A stretch of 64,000 nucleotides of DNA from Deltaproteobacteria bacterium (GCA_021737785.1 JAIPDI010000025.1:1-64000), one strand, 5' to 3'; shown: positions 44,151 to 53,367, counted from the first letter of the stretch. Notes: generated by a model not told the origin, from the letters alone. Numbers and translations are program-made.

Positions 44151-44792
44151 ATGGAAAGCGCAAAAAAGATGAAGGAAAGGGCCGGTCTGATCTACGAGAC
44201 GCTGGATCCCATCTATACTCACGAAAAAACCGCTCTCACCTATAAAACCCCGTTTCAGCTCCTGGTATCAACCATCCTGTCGGCCCAGTGCACGGACAAG
44301 CAGGTGAATATGGTGACAAAGGACCTGTTCAAAAAGTACAAATCCCCCCGGGACTATGTCTCAGCGCCCATTGAAGAACTGGAAGCGGACATCCGGCCGA
44401 CCGGATTCTACAAGAATAAGGCAAAATCCCTGAAGGGATGTTCTCAGGGTCTGCTGGATCTCTATGGAGGAGAGGTTCCTGCCAGCATGGAGGCGTTGAT
44501 CAAGCTGCCGGGCGTGGGGAGAAAGACAGCCAACTGCGTACTGGGAGCTGCCTTTGATATCCCCGGTGTAGTGGTGGATACCCATGTGAAGCGGCTTTCC
44601 CTTCGGTTGGGGCTCACCCAGAACGAGAATCCGGACAAGATAGAAACCGACCTTCAAAAAATCCTTCCAAAAGAGCGGTGGCGTCGCTTTTCAGACCTTC
44701 TCATCTATCACGGAAGGGCGGTCTGCAAGGCCAGAAACCCGGACCATGGCCGTTGCGTTATCTCGGCATATTGCCCATCACGATCAATATGA
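44151..44792 (+). CDS. nth: Endonuclease III (DNA glycosylase/AP lyase) with His in a cluster position
   Basis: 213 residues. HhH motif LPGVGRKTANCV holds the catalytic lysine K125; the aspartate is D143 in VVVDTHVKR. The C-terminal iron-sulfur loop reads C192-x6-H199-x2-C202-x5-C208, so the second of the four usual cysteines is a histidine. Three Cys plus a His could still bind a 4Fe-4S cluster, with changed redox potential. It removes oxidised pyrimidines. It follows thrC by 22 bp; the start ATG overlaps a GAATTGAAGG word run. Confidence 0.92.
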   Translation: MESAKKMKERAGLIYETLDPIYTHEKTALTYKTPFQLLVSTILSAQCTDKQVNMVTKDLFKKYKSPRDYVSAPIEELEADIRPTGFYKNKAKSLKGCSQGLLDLYGGEVPASMEALIKLPGVGRKTANCVLGAAFDIPGVVVDTHVKRLSLRLGLTQNENPDKIETDLQKILPKERWRRFSDLLIYHGRAVCKARNPDHGRCVISAYCPSRSI

Positions 44793-44820
44793 AGTGCATG
44801 ATAGGAAAGGGTGAAGACAG

Positions 44821-45183
44821 ATGATGAAAATAGCAGTAAGTATCCTCCTCTTAGGGGCGTTGATGCTTGGAGGATGTGCGGAAACCCCCTACCGGGAGTC
44901 CAAAATTCGATATCAGTATCCCAAATGGGATGATGCCACGATCCGGAAGGTGGCCAAACGGGAAGTGGAACCGGGGATGACCGGCGACATGGTGCGGGCC
45001 GCTTTGGGGATCCCTGACGCCATTTCGCGCCAGGGCGATGAGGAACGGTGGGGGTATGCGGTCATGGTAGGCGATATTCAGCCGCAGGAAGAACTGGTTT
45101 TTTTCGTTTATTTGAGGCATGGCGTCGTGACACGAACCGCCGGGGACAGGGATCGACTCAAGACACTTTCCTGGCATGACTGA
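44821..45183 (+). CDS. Small outer-membrane lipoprotein (SmpA/BamE-like)
   Basis: 120 residues. A lipobox (LGGC) ends the signal peptide at about residue 19. The domain has VEPGMTGDMVRAALGIPDAIS, the typical turn of SmpA/OmlA-like lipoproteins. At this length a BamE-type role in outer-membrane assembly or a cell-wall role is possible; the family is broad. It lies 28 bp after nth and 15 bp before the cupin gene. Confidence 0.7.
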   Translation: MMKIAVSILLLGALMLGGCAETPYRESKIRYQYPKWDDATIRKVAKREVEPGMTGDMVRAALGIPDAISRQGDEERWGYAVMVGDIQPQEELVFFVYLRHGVVTRTAGDRDRLKTLSWHD

Positions 45184-45198
45184 GAAAGGGCAACCACA

Positions 45199-45597
45199 AT
45201 GGATATCTTGAATGTCAACGACAGGGAAGAAATGCGGATTGAGAGCTTTCCGTATAAGGGTAGATCCCTGAAGGTGCGCGAAGTGGGAATCCGATGGTTG
45301 AGCCAGGCCGGTCCCGACGATTCCCCGGAATACGGCCTCAGATTCTTTACCGTCGGCCCCGGGGGTGAAATTCCCATCCATAATCATTTCTATGTGCAGA
45401 CCATGTTTATCCTGAGCGGGCGGATGGTCGTCTATTCATATGACAGGGAGACGGATGAGCAGACCAGCGAACGGACAGTGGGACCCCATGATATTATTTT
45501 TGTCCCCAGCATGGAGCCTCACGGCATGAAGAACGCCAGCGGGACCGAGGAGGCCACCTTCCTCTGCTGTATTGCCAATGTCTATGAAGAGGAATGA
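45199..45597 (+). CDS. Cupin-domain protein
   Basis: 132 residues, one cupin barrel. Cupin motif 1 is GPGGEIPIHNHFYVQTMFILSG (HxH then Glu replaced by Gln) and motif 2 is VPSMEPHGMKN. Metal binding by two or three histidines is likely but function is not assigned. It is the last gene of the thrC-nth-lipoprotein run, 15 bp after the lipoprotein. Confidence 0.8.
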   Translation: MDILNVNDREEMRIESFPYKGRSLKVREVGIRWLSQAGPDDSPEYGLRFFTVGPGGEIPIHNHFYVQTMFILSGRMVVYSYDRETDEQTSERTVGPHDIIFVPSMEPHGMKNASGTEEATFLCCIANVYEEE

Positions 45598-45953
45598 GTT
45601 CTCACGGTACGCTCATATGGCGATGATGTGCAGATGCGGGAAACAGTCCGAACTTGTCAGGAGATGATCAGGGGTTTTTATCGTCTGCAGGTCCTGCGGA
45701 CGGGAAAGACCTCTGAGGGTGGATGATATAACCGACGAAATAGAGGCGTTGCTGGCCCGAATGCGATGCGATCGCATTTGATTCAGCCCATGATACGGCA
45801 CTCCAGACGGTTTCCTTGACGCCGTCGCCGTCCCAGAAAGCCCGAGCCCGGGAAAAAATGGCTGGGAAGAAGGAAAAAAACACAAGCCAGTTGAGATCCA
45901 ACGCCTGCAGGTGAGCTCAGCCGGGGGGTCTCCGATAGAAGCTGATTAACCCC
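45598..45953. other. Intergenic stretch between convergent genes
   Basis: 356 bp with no conserved product. A 77-codon minus-strand frame (45668-45901) looks coding by composition but has no ribosome site or known domain. It may be a remnant. No RNA seen. Confidence 0.4.
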
Positions 45954-46568
45954 TTAACTGCGTAACCTTGCAGCGGCGGGTCTTCTGGCAGGTACATTTG
46001 AGCTGTTCACAGGTCTTTTTACTTTTTTTTCCCGCAGCCGGATGCCGTTTTCTTCAAGGTCAATCAACCTTTTTTTGTACAGATTGCCGATGGCCTTCTT
46101 GAATGATTTCTTGCTGATGCCGAAAAGGTCGGCGATCAGCCTTGGCCGGCTCTCATCGGTGACCCGGATAAATCCCCCCTGTTGCTGCAATTCGTCCATA
46201 ATTTTTCGTGACACAGCATCGACGGATTTGTAGCCGGGTCTTTGCAGACAAAGATCTATTTTCTTGTCGTCGCGCACTTTTTTGATAAATCCGTCAATTT
46301 CCTGACCGATCTTCAGCGGCTGAAACACCTCGTTTTTATAAAGGATGCCCTTGTGGGTGCCGTTGATGTCGGCCAAAAACCCCATCTCGGTTTGAGAGGA
46401 GATGCGCAGCGCCACCTTCTGGCCTTTAAGAAAATCATTTTTCGCCGAAATGGCCCGGCCCTTCTTATTTTCCGGCCTTAGCCTTTGAATAACCCCGGCA
46501 ATAGGTGCGGATCGATCCCTGCGACTATCGATCAATGGTTCAAGAATTCGGGGACTTTTCAGCATCAT
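45954..46568 (-). CDS. CvfB-like S1 RNA-binding protein (short form)
   Basis: 204 residues. One S1 domain (about 46-110, KVALRISSQTEMGFLADINGTHKGIL) followed by a winged-helix domain (about 115-180, IRVTDESRPRLIADLFGISKKSFKKAIGNLYKKRLI). Full CvfB/YitL proteins have three S1 domains; here the first ones are missing, so this is either a short form or the start lies in lost sequence. The N-terminal 45 residues are not conserved. It overlaps the small basic protein gene by 29 bp. Confidence 0.75.
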   Translation of the reverse strand: MMLKSPRILEPLIDSRRDRSAPIAGVIQRLRPENKKGRAISAKNDFLKGQKVALRISSQTEMGFLADINGTHKGILYKNEVFQPLKIGQEIDGFIKKVRDDKKIDLCLQRPGYKSVDAVSRKIMDELQQQGGFIRVTDESRPRLIADLFGISKKSFKKAIGNLYKKRLIDLEENGIRLREKKVKRPVNSSNVPARRPAAARLRS

Positions 46569-46677
46569 CGTTTTCCACCGACTTGTTTTCCTGCTTGCGT
46601 TGTTTTTTTTCCTCTTTTTTCTTTTTCTTGGCTAATTCTTTCTGGCGTTTCTGAAACTCGTAATTGGGTCTTGCCAT
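46540..46677 (-). CDS. Small lysine-rich protein (MARPNY family)
   Basis: 45 residues from ATG at 46677 with AAAGGAAA before it. Starts MARPNYEFQKRQKELAKKKK, a highly basic coiled segment found as a short protein in many proteobacteria, with an acidic tail (NKSVENDDAEK). Function is unknown, RNA or nucleic-acid contact is likely from charge. It shares 29 bp with the following gene and lies downstream of the csp gene. Confidence 0.75.
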   Translation of the reverse strand: MARPNYEFQKRQKELAKKKKKEEKKQRKQENKSVENDDAEKSPNS

Positions 46678-46767
46678 GGTATTTCCTTTCAGGGTGTATG
46701 GATAGGGTCTCTGGTAACAGGGAAAGAACCTCCGCCTGTATGAAAGATTTGATGGGAAAAACGACAA

Positions 46768-46800
46768 AAAGGCATCCCCCGCTTCACAGGAGATGCCTTT
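46768..46800 (-). terminator. Intrinsic terminator of the cold-shock gene
   Basis: On the minus strand AAAGGCATC (46792-46800) pairs with GATGCCTTT (46768-46776), followed by a T run, TTTTTGTCGTTTTT. It lies directly after the csp stop at 46820. Confidence 0.85.
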
Positions 46801-46819
46801 AATTGCCTTTTAAAGCATG

Positions 46820-47020
46820 TTAGACAGCCGTCACATTGACAGCAGCCGGACCTTTTGGCCCTTGCTCGATGTCAAAGGTCACACGCGCACCTTCACTGAG
46901 GGATTTAAAACCGGCTGCATTGATTGCGCTGTGATGCACAAATACATCCGGGCCGTTTTCCTGCTCGATGAACCCAAAACCTTTATGGTCGTTAAACCAT
47001 TTAACAGTTCCGTTTATCAT
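46820..47020 (-). CDS. Cold-shock protein (CspA family)
   Basis: 66 residues from ATG at 47020 behind AAAGGAGGATGATATT. A single cold-shock domain with RNP1 KGFGFIE and RNP2 VFVHHSAI. It binds single-stranded RNA and DNA. The upstream leader (47021-47135) contains a TTCCGCC/GGCGGAA hairpin at 47111-47132, as expected of a cold-responsive untranslated region. Confidence 0.93.
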   Translation of the reverse strand: MINGTVKWFNDHKGFGFIEQENGPDVFVHHSAINAAGFKSLSEGARVTFDIEQGPKGPAAVNVTAV

Positions 47021-47205
47021 AATATCATCCTCCTTTCGAAAAATTTCAACGTTACCGACTGAAGGATGACAGCGTTTGAGAAACGGATACTTCCAACAGA
47101 AAGAAACTCTTCCGCCCAATTGGCGGCGGAACTTTATTGATAATTTATGTTAACCATCTTTATATGAATAACAAGGCAAATGCGACTTGTCTACTGAAAT
47201 TCTGC

Positions 47206-47228
47206 AGCTTAAGACCCTTCTTTAAGCT
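47206..47228. terminator. Hairpin downstream of HU
   Basis: AGCTTAA (47206-47212) and TTAAGCT (47222-47228) pair perfectly across a 9-nt loop, after the HU stop on the minus strand. No clear T-tract. Confidence 0.4.
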
Positions 47229-47274
47229 CCTGACTCGAGCGCAAGATCTCCATAGAATCTTGGAGCCCTGGTGC

Positions 47275-47550
47275 TTATCTGTTAATCCGCTCCTTAAGCG
47301 TTGCGCCTGGGGCAAATTTAATCGCCTTGGAGGCCGAAATCTGAATTTTTTCACCCGTGCTTGGATTTCTTCCTTCTCGAGCAGCTCGCGTCACAGTCTT
47401 AAAACTCCCGAAGCCTACCAGGGAGATAGAATCCCCTTTCTCCAATGCGGAAGTGATGCCCTCCAACACGGCGTTAACGGCTTCACCTGCGGATTTCTTG
47501 GTGATGTCTGCCTTTTCTGAAACAAATGCCACTAATTCTTCTTTTTTCAT
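47275..47550 (-). CDS. HU-family DNA-binding protein
   Basis: 91 residues from ATG at 47550 (MKKEELVAFVSEKADI) behind AAGGAG. The HU core is GDSISLVGFGSFKTVTRAAREGRNPSTGEKI, including the arm with the DNA-intercalating proline. It bends and packages DNA. It lies divergent from no neighbour; a 230-bp gap separates it from csp on the same strand. Confidence 0.95.
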   Translation of the reverse strand: MKKEELVAFVSEKADITKKSAGEAVNAVLEGITSALEKGDSISLVGFGSFKTVTRAAREGRNPSTGEKIQISASKAIKFAPGATLKERINR

Positions 47551-48193
47551 CTCTTTTCTCCTTATGCGAATCATTAAAGTGCAATTTCGGACAATTCCCG
47601 ATGGTAAGATCAAATAGCCTTGTAACCCTCTAAAGGTCAAGGAAAAAGATTGATGTAGAGGAAATTTGAACGCCGGGAGCGAGATCCTGTCTCTGAAAAA
47701 GAGAAACGGCCATAATTGTTGAGCACAAATGGGTTGAAATTGTGGGACAAGCGTTCGACCCAGTATGAATACCCACATATTTGCAGAAAATCATTCAGGG
47801 AAGACTGAATTTTTGAAGCGCACAATGGGCCGATGGTCAACTAAGCCCAAAAATTATGATCTGCTTCGATATAATGTTAAGCATCGCATGGTCTGGGTCA
47901 GTCCTTCCCCTCAATCCCCTCCTTTTGTCTTTTTAACTTTTTTCTCCAGGAGGACTCTTCTGCAAGATAGATGTCTGCCAGCCGATTAAACCCCCGGGCC
48001 TGATCCAGCACGTGTAATTCCGCCCGTTGTTCGGGTCCAGGCTGACAGCCCGTTCCAGGATCCTTTTCGTACATGAGTTCCTTGATAACGGCCATGAGCA
48101 TTTCCTTGAGCTTCCTGGAAAAAGTCTTCTCAGGTGTTAGAAAATAATTCTTCTGAACCGGACAGGGAAAATAAAGAAACTTGGATCAGTGAC
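47551..48193. other. Intergenic stretch with a possible gene remnant
   Basis: 643 bp. A minus-strand frame at 47898-48101 (67 codons) shows coding-like composition, and a second frame over the same bases reads RILERAVSLDPNN, a TPR-like turn. Such dual readings suggest a frameshifted remnant of a TPR protein. No promoter or RNA found. Confidence 0.35.
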
Positions 48194-49561
48194 TTACTTT
48201 GCCTTTTTGAACGCCGAAGGAGTCAGGTGATGTTTCTTCATGAGGGCGTAGAAATCGCCCCTGTATTTTCCGGCCAGTTTCGCCGCCTTGCTCACATTGC
48301 CCTCTGAAAGCGACAGGATGTTGGAAATATAGCCCTTTTCGAACTGATTTTTGGCTTCTTTTAATGAACTTAACTTATCATCTTCTGATGCTCTGGTATG
48401 TAGAATCATGTCTTCGCCAATGATCTCCTGAGCAGTCATGGCCACCGCATACTCGATGGTGTTTTCCAATTCTCTCACATTGCCGGGCCAGGAATAAGCC
48501 AAGAGCTTCTGGAGGGCGGGCGTAGAAATTCCCTTTACGCCCTTTTTCAATTTATTGTCAAATTTGTTTAAAAAATGATCTACCAAAAGGGGGATATCTT
48601 CTTTCCTCTCCCGCAAAGGGGGGAGGTAAATAGGTATGACGTAAATGCGATAAAAAAGATCTTCACGAAATCTGTTATTTTTGACTTCGTCTTCCAGATT
48701 TTTATTTGTGGCTGTCAATATCCTTGCGTCCACATGCGTTGATTTTTCCCCCCCCAGAGGATAAAACTGTTTTTCCTGAAGCACCCGGAGCAGTTTTACC
48801 TGCATGGATTCCGGCATCTCCGACACCTCGTCAAGGAAAAGAGTCCCTTCATGGGCCTGGGCAAAAAACCCTCTCTTATTTCTGTGGGCGCCGGTGAAGG
48901 CCCCCTTTTCATAACCGAACAGTTCGCCTTCATGTAACCCTTCCGGAATGGCGGCGCAGTTTACCGCCACAAACGGCTTATCCTTTCGGGAACTTAACAA
49001 ATGCAGAGACTTGGCGATAAGTTCTTTGCCGGTTCCACTCTCTCCAGAGATACAGACGTTGGAGTCTGTCTCTGCCGCTCTAGCGACCTGCTCCATGACG
49101 TCCTGCATTATTTTGCTCTTGCCGATGATGTTTTCAAAGCCATACCTTTCCCCTACCAAGGCCTTTAGCCTTCTGACTTCTCTTGAAAGACTACTCTTTT
49201 CTAAGCCGTTTTTGATCTGAAGAAGCAGTTCTCGACGGTTGAACGGCTTAGTGAGGTAACTGTAGGCGCCGCGCTTCATGGCTTCTACCGCCGTGTCGAT
49301 TGTTCCGTAGGCGGTGAGAATGATCACCGGCATTTCAGGAGCTACCAGGTGCAACTTTTCCATCAAGTCGATGCCATTTTCCCTTCCGGCCAACTTGAGA
49401 TCAACAAGCGCAAGATCAAACAGCTCATTTTCAACCATTTTTAAGGCATCTTGGGCTCCGGCGGTGGCAGTGACGGTATATCCTTCCGCTTCAAGCCTTA
49501 GGCTCAGGACCTCAAGCATGTTTTTGTCATCATCCACTATCAGAATGTTCTCTGCAGTCAT
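48194..49561 (-). CDS. Sigma-54 response regulator (QseF/GlrR-like)
   Basis: 455 residues. Receiver domain 1-120 with acidic pocket VDDDK and phosphoacceptor D54 (ALVDLKLAG). AAA+ domain about 140-375 with GESGTGKELIA and the sigma-54 contact loop GAFTGA, then a Fis-type helix-turn-helix at the C-terminus (SKAAKLAGKYRGDFYALMKKH). It activates RpoN promoters. Immediately upstream are a lipoprotein and a HAMP kinase, the same order as qseE-qseG-qseF in enterobacteria. Confidence 0.92.
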   Translation of the reverse strand: MTAENILIVDDDKNMLEVLSLRLEAEGYTVTATAGAQDALKMVENELFDLALVDLKLAGRENGIDLMEKLHLVAPEMPVIILTAYGTIDTAVEAMKRGAYSYLTKPFNRRELLLQIKNGLEKSSLSREVRRLKALVGERYGFENIIGKSKIMQDVMEQVARAAETDSNVCISGESGTGKELIAKSLHLLSSRKDKPFVAVNCAAIPEGLHEGELFGYEKGAFTGAHRNKRGFFAQAHEGTLFLDEVSEMPESMQVKLLRVLQEKQFYPLGGEKSTHVDARILTATNKNLEDEVKNNRFREDLFYRIYVIPIYLPPLRERKEDIPLLVDHFLNKFDNKLKKGVKGISTPALQKLLAYSWPGNVRELENTIEYAVAMTAQEIIGEDMILHTRASEDDKLSSLKEAKNQFEKGYISNILSLSEGNVSKAAKLAGKYRGDFYALMKKHHLTPSAFKKAK

Positions 49562-49575
49562 ACCCGCTCACCTGC

Positions 49576-50400
49576 TTATTTTCGGGGTCGATCTTCCCTC
49601 TTTTTTTCTTCAATCCTTATGTCTATTTCTTTTAGAATATTCAGTCGCTTATTCAACACGCTGACCGATTTTTCAAGATCTTGGACTCTCTCCTCATATC
49701 GGATAAGTTCGTTAGTGGCGCTCACCCAGATGCTGGCTTGTTCCTTTAAAGGGCTTCCAGGAAAATCGCGGGAAAGCCGCTGAAAATATCGACGGGCCTT
49801 TTCATAATTCCTCTGTGGATTGGCAGGATACGCGCAGATAAGCCCCATATAAAACAAGGCCCTGTCTCCCGGCGATTCGCCGGGAAATACCCTTACAACC
49901 TCCTCATATGCTTTGAGCGCTCCTTTGTAGTCTCCTTTGATTGCCAGGTTGTGTGCCTCTTCAAGCTCTTCTATTCTGCCGTTGCACTGGATGATGTGAT
50001 TAATGGCGTTTACCCATGCCCCGGCGTGTTCCTTTAGGGGGCTGCGGGGAAAATCCCGGGAAAGCCGCTGAAAATATGGAAGGGCCTTTTCATAATCTGT
50101 CTGTGGATTGTCCGGATGCACCCAGATAAGTCCCATGTGAAACAGTGCCCTGTCACCCGGCGAATCGCCGGAAGACAATCTTACAGCATCTTCATATGCT
50201 TTGAGCGCTCCCCCATAGTCTCTTTGGGTTGCCAGGTTTTCGGCCAATTCAAGATGTTTGTTCGCCTGGTATTTGTTCTCGTCCCACTTCTTTTGAAAGG
50301 CCGGGCTATTGAGGCATCCGGCGCTTAACAGCAGGACGGCTAAAAAACAGGCACCGTGAAGAAAAAGGTGCTTCCTATTTTTTCTTCGCTTTTTACCCAT
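49576..50400 (-). CDS. QseG-like lipoprotein with duplicated TPR-type unit
   Basis: 274 residues. Lipobox LLSAGC near residue 29. The rest is two clear copies of a ~95-residue unit: the pattern QRDYGGALKAYEDAV-(x)-SPGDRALFHMGLIW-(x)-DYEKALPYFQRLSRDFPRSPLKEH reappears with a few changes as GDYKGALKAYEEVV...GESPGDRALFYMGL...NYEKARRYFQRLSRDFPGSPLKEQ. A coiled coil ends the protein. By position between the kinase and the sigma-54 regulator it corresponds to QseG/YfhG, which modulates the kinase. Its start overlaps the kinase 3' end by 61 bp. Confidence 0.82.
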   Translation of the reverse strand: MGKKRRKNRKHLFLHGACFLAVLLLSAGCLNSPAFQKKWDENKYQANKHLELAENLATQRDYGGALKAYEDAVRLSSGDSPGDRALFHMGLIWVHPDNPQTDYEKALPYFQRLSRDFPRSPLKEHAGAWVNAINHIIQCNGRIEELEEAHNLAIKGDYKGALKAYEEVVRVFPGESPGDRALFYMGLICAYPANPQRNYEKARRYFQRLSRDFPGSPLKEQASIWVSATNELIRYEERVQDLEKSVSVLNKRLNILKEIDIRIEEKKREDRPRK

Positions 50401-51809
50401 ATATGGCCTCCGTGGGCACTGACAATTTGCTTTGCTATATAAAGGCCCAACCCTGTGCCTTTCTCATGCAACTTCTTAAATTTTTCAAACACGTCTTGAA
50501 GATGTTCTTTCGGGATCCCGCACCCTGTATCTGATACAAAAACCTCTATGAACTCTTTTTCTTCATTGCCGAGATGGTTTGAGGGCTCCTTATCTTTGAG
50601 AACTGCTCCGATTGACACCTTCCCCCTTGCCGAGGTGAATTTCAACGCATTGTCCAACAGGTTATCAAGTACCTGTCCGATCTTTTCTGTATCTATTGCA
50701 GCATTTGGCAGGTTGTCGACAAGATTCACCTCAAGAGAAATTTTCTTCCTTTCCGCTATCGGCCGTATCTTCGAAACGCTCATCTCTACCAACTGGGAAA
50801 GGCTGTATTCCTCCATATGATAGTCCATCATTCCGGCATCCATCCGAGACAGGTTGAGTACCTTATTGACTGAGGTTATCAGTCTCTCGCATTCCTCTGC
50901 GATGATACCCAAAAGCCTGCGTTGTTTTTCTATGGGACCTTTGGAGATAGCGTCCAGCTGCAGGCTTACCGCTTCCCTGATTACCGCCAGAGGGGTTCGA
51001 AATTCATGCGATATATGGGCGATAAGATCCGCCTTCATCTCGTCGAGTTCCTTTAAGCGGTCACACATATGATTGAATGCATTTGTCAGTTCATTTATCT
51101 CTGGAGGAGAGGGTATGGTCAAGTGTTTTTCGAATTTTCCTTTGGCGATCTCCTTTGTCCCTTTTATCAGGAGAACAATAGGTCGATTGATCGTCCGGGC
51201 AATGAAAAATGCGATTAAGATTCCCATTGCAACGGATGCTATGGTGATGATCACGATAACTTTCGATGCCTGCGAACCGATCCTTTTGGACATGTCAATT
51301 TTGTTATCGATAGCCGCCTTTGTCTCTTTTATCAATGTTTCAAGCTTCTGAATGATCTGTTCGGTAAGCTCCTCCTTTATCTGCTCATATTCTTGCTGGG
51401 AATATCTCTCCCTGCTCTTTATCAAGCGGACTTCCTCTTGAACCGTAAAAAGATAACGGCGATAAAACGTCTTTACGTCGGTAAGGAGATCCTCGCTTTC
51501 AGTGTCACCCATAAGGGGGCTCATCTGCTCGAGATCCTTTTCGATATATTTCTCAGTCTCCAGAAACTGGCGATGAAAGTCCGTGTCTTTGGAAACCACA
51601 TATTTTTTTTCAAACTTCCTCTGAGTGAGGAGGGAATCCCTCAGCCGATTTGCCATCCTCATGGTTTCATTGTCGATAGAACTGATGGATCGGATGATCT
51701 GGTTCAACTGCCCCAGCTTCAAGGTTGAGTACACCCCGAGAGCAGTAACAACCAGCAGGATTACGAGGAAACCCAGGACAAGTCTTTTAAAAATAGTAAA
51801 TTTAGCCAT
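50340..51809 (-). CDS. Membrane sensor histidine kinase (QseE/GlrK-like)
   Basis: 489 residues. Membrane helices at about 8-30 and 184-204 flank a periplasmic helical sensor domain (40-180) rich in charged residues. A HAMP domain follows (205-260), then HisKA with H268 in HISHEFRTPLAV and an HATPase with NLLDNALKF, DTGCGIP and GTGLGLYIAK. The start ATG at 51809 follows no strong ribosome site. It is the first gene of the three-gene unit with the lipoprotein and the sigma-54 regulator. Confidence 0.92.
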   Translation of the reverse strand: MAKFTIFKRLVLGFLVILLVVTALGVYSTLKLGQLNQIIRSISSIDNETMRMANRLRDSLLTQRKFEKKYVVSKDTDFHRQFLETEKYIEKDLEQMSPLMGDTESEDLLTDVKTFYRRYLFTVQEEVRLIKSRERYSQQEYEQIKEELTEQIIQKLETLIKETKAAIDNKIDMSKRIGSQASKVIVIITIASVAMGILIAFFIARTINRPIVLLIKGTKEIAKGKFEKHLTIPSPPEINELTNAFNHMCDRLKELDEMKADLIAHISHEFRTPLAVIREAVSLQLDAISKGPIEKQRRLLGIIAEECERLITSVNKVLNLSRMDAGMMDYHMEEYSLSQLVEMSVSKIRPIAERKKISLEVNLVDNLPNAAIDTEKIGQVLDNLLDNALKFTSARGKVSIGAVLKDKEPSNHLGNEEKEFIEVFVSDTGCGIPKEHLQDVFEKFKKLHEKGTGLGLYIAKQIVSAHGGHIWVKSEEKIGSTFFFTVPVF

Positions 51810-52652
51810 GATACGTGTGGTGTCGGAAGCGGCGAAATGGGTTATGGGCGAAAAATGACGAGCTGTTTACCAAAATGTAATATGATTAAAGGAAGTTTAG
51901 ATTAAGTTCTTTCTTTTCCCATCGAAAAGAAAAGAACACTCTGTGAAAGTAGGTTCGGAGATAAGTTGTTGGCAGTTAATGCATCTTGGCTTTCTGAAAG
52001 CTGTCAAAGAGTTGCCGCAGGAGTTTCAGTTGCCGGAAGGCGCACTGTGTCAGCACCTCTCATTTTCTGGCTGCCATCCGACCCATACACTTTTCCCTTT
52101 TGAGGCCGTACCATACCACATCTTTTTGCTAAATGCGGCAGAGAGTTAACGATTTTAAAAAAAAATATCAAAATTTTATGGTTTTAAGGTCCCCGGGCAG
52201 CGTGCCCGCCGGACCCATCGAGAGTCAGCTCAATCAGAGAGGCGCCGGAGTAAACGCCTCGCCTGCATCAGCTCAGTCCCTGTGGTTGAAGACATATAGA
52301 TTGAAAGAATTTCAAGACCTTGTCAACACTTGTGCATGATCCTGGAGATGAGAGGGGATGTTGATTTGGTGAAACCTCGGTGACACGCCTCAATGGTAAC
52401 TCATGGGTGTGAAAAGACCTTGGACTTTCCGCCGTTCTCGCACCGGCAAAGAAACAAGAAAACGCCTTTGCATCGCGGTGAAAACCACCTGAATGTCCAA
52501 TGTCATTGCCCTGGCCAAATGAAAAAGTCCAATATTTTGGATTGATTTTCCTAACCTTTCAGTAGTATCCAGAACATATGAATTCGACGCCTTGGAATCG
52601 GAAAACCAAATTATCTCCAAATGACGAGGACGCTCACAGAGGGAGGGACGGC
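51810..52652. other. Long intergenic region with two hairpins
   Basis: 843 bp without a credible gene. Two GC-rich hairpins lie at 52188-52215 (GGTCC-cc-GGGCA, three-base loop, TGCCC-gcc-GGACC) and 52239-52260 (GAGGCG/CGCCTC, 10-base loop). Upstream is an A/T-rich run at 52150-52182. A structured leader or small RNA is possible; nothing recognised. Confidence 0.45.
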
Positions 52653-53078
52653 ATGGATAAGGGACAAATCGCAGAAATAATCCGGAGGAGATTGAACCTT
52701 GAAGACCAGGATTGGTCAATGATTGAAAAAACCCCTAGATTTCAAAAGCTTTTTCAAAACGCAATTGAAGCATCGAAATACAGACTGGTTGCCGAAGTGA
52801 CCGAATCAAAAGGCTGCCACTCAGGACATGTCGTCGGTCAACAGCTGATTTTTGATAATTCCGGCAATCTGCTTACCAAGGAGAATCCGGATCGGATATG
52901 TGCATTCCTGATGCCGAATCTGACGGTGCTTATAAATGCATTCTTTGAAAACTTTATGAACGGACGCAATCCGAACGAGGTGATGTTCAACACCACCGGA
53001 TGTTTCGATACAGGCCCTTCCTGTGGCGGTTGGGGACATGTCGTGGTGAGAATGCAGGCGGAGTTGATTCCAAGATAA
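52653..53078 (+). CDS. TIGR04076 family protein
   Basis: 141 residues from ATG at 52653 with GAGGGAGGGACGGC; an in-frame ATG at 52578 lacks that site. A short helical N-terminus is followed by the family domain: VAEVTESKGCHSGHVVGQQLIF, then ICAFLMPNLTVLINAFF and TGCFDTGPSCGGWGHVVVRM. The Cys-Gly-His positions suggest metal binding. The function of the family is unknown; members occur beside redox genes in anaerobes. Nothing adjacent gives a clue. Confidence 0.8.
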   Translation: MDKGQIAEIIRRRLNLEDQDWSMIEKTPRFQKLFQNAIEASKYRLVAEVTESKGCHSGHVVGQQLIFDNSGNLLTKENPDRICAFLMPNLTVLINAFFENFMNGRNPNEVMFNTTGCFDTGPSCGGWGHVVVRMQAELIPR

Positions 53079-53367
53079 ATTGAGACTTCGCACTCTCTGT
53101 AGCTTTTCAGTAATTACTGGGAAGTCCGAGCCCGAGTCAATCCCTTCCCTCAGTCAACCGCCACCCACCAACCCAAAGCAGAGCGTCTCTGAAGCCGCAG
53201 GAGCCGGACCCGGTTTGCGGCCAAGGACCTGCCGGGCTGGCAGCCGGTCCTTGTTTTCCTTGACATCCAAGATCCATCTCAGGATACTCTTATATGAATG
53301 GACGTTCTCTGTCACCTTATCACCTCCACGAGCAAACACGAGTTAATATACCGAAAGGAGGTGGGCC

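Noticed and set aside
45668-45901. 77-codon minus-strand frame between cupin and CvfB-like genes
   Set aside because: Composition looks coding but there is no start signal or homologous motif.
51955-51990. A TTGGCAG...TGCAT sequence resembling a sigma-54 promoter
   Set aside because: The GG to GC spacing is 10 rather than 12 bases, so RpoN would not fit.
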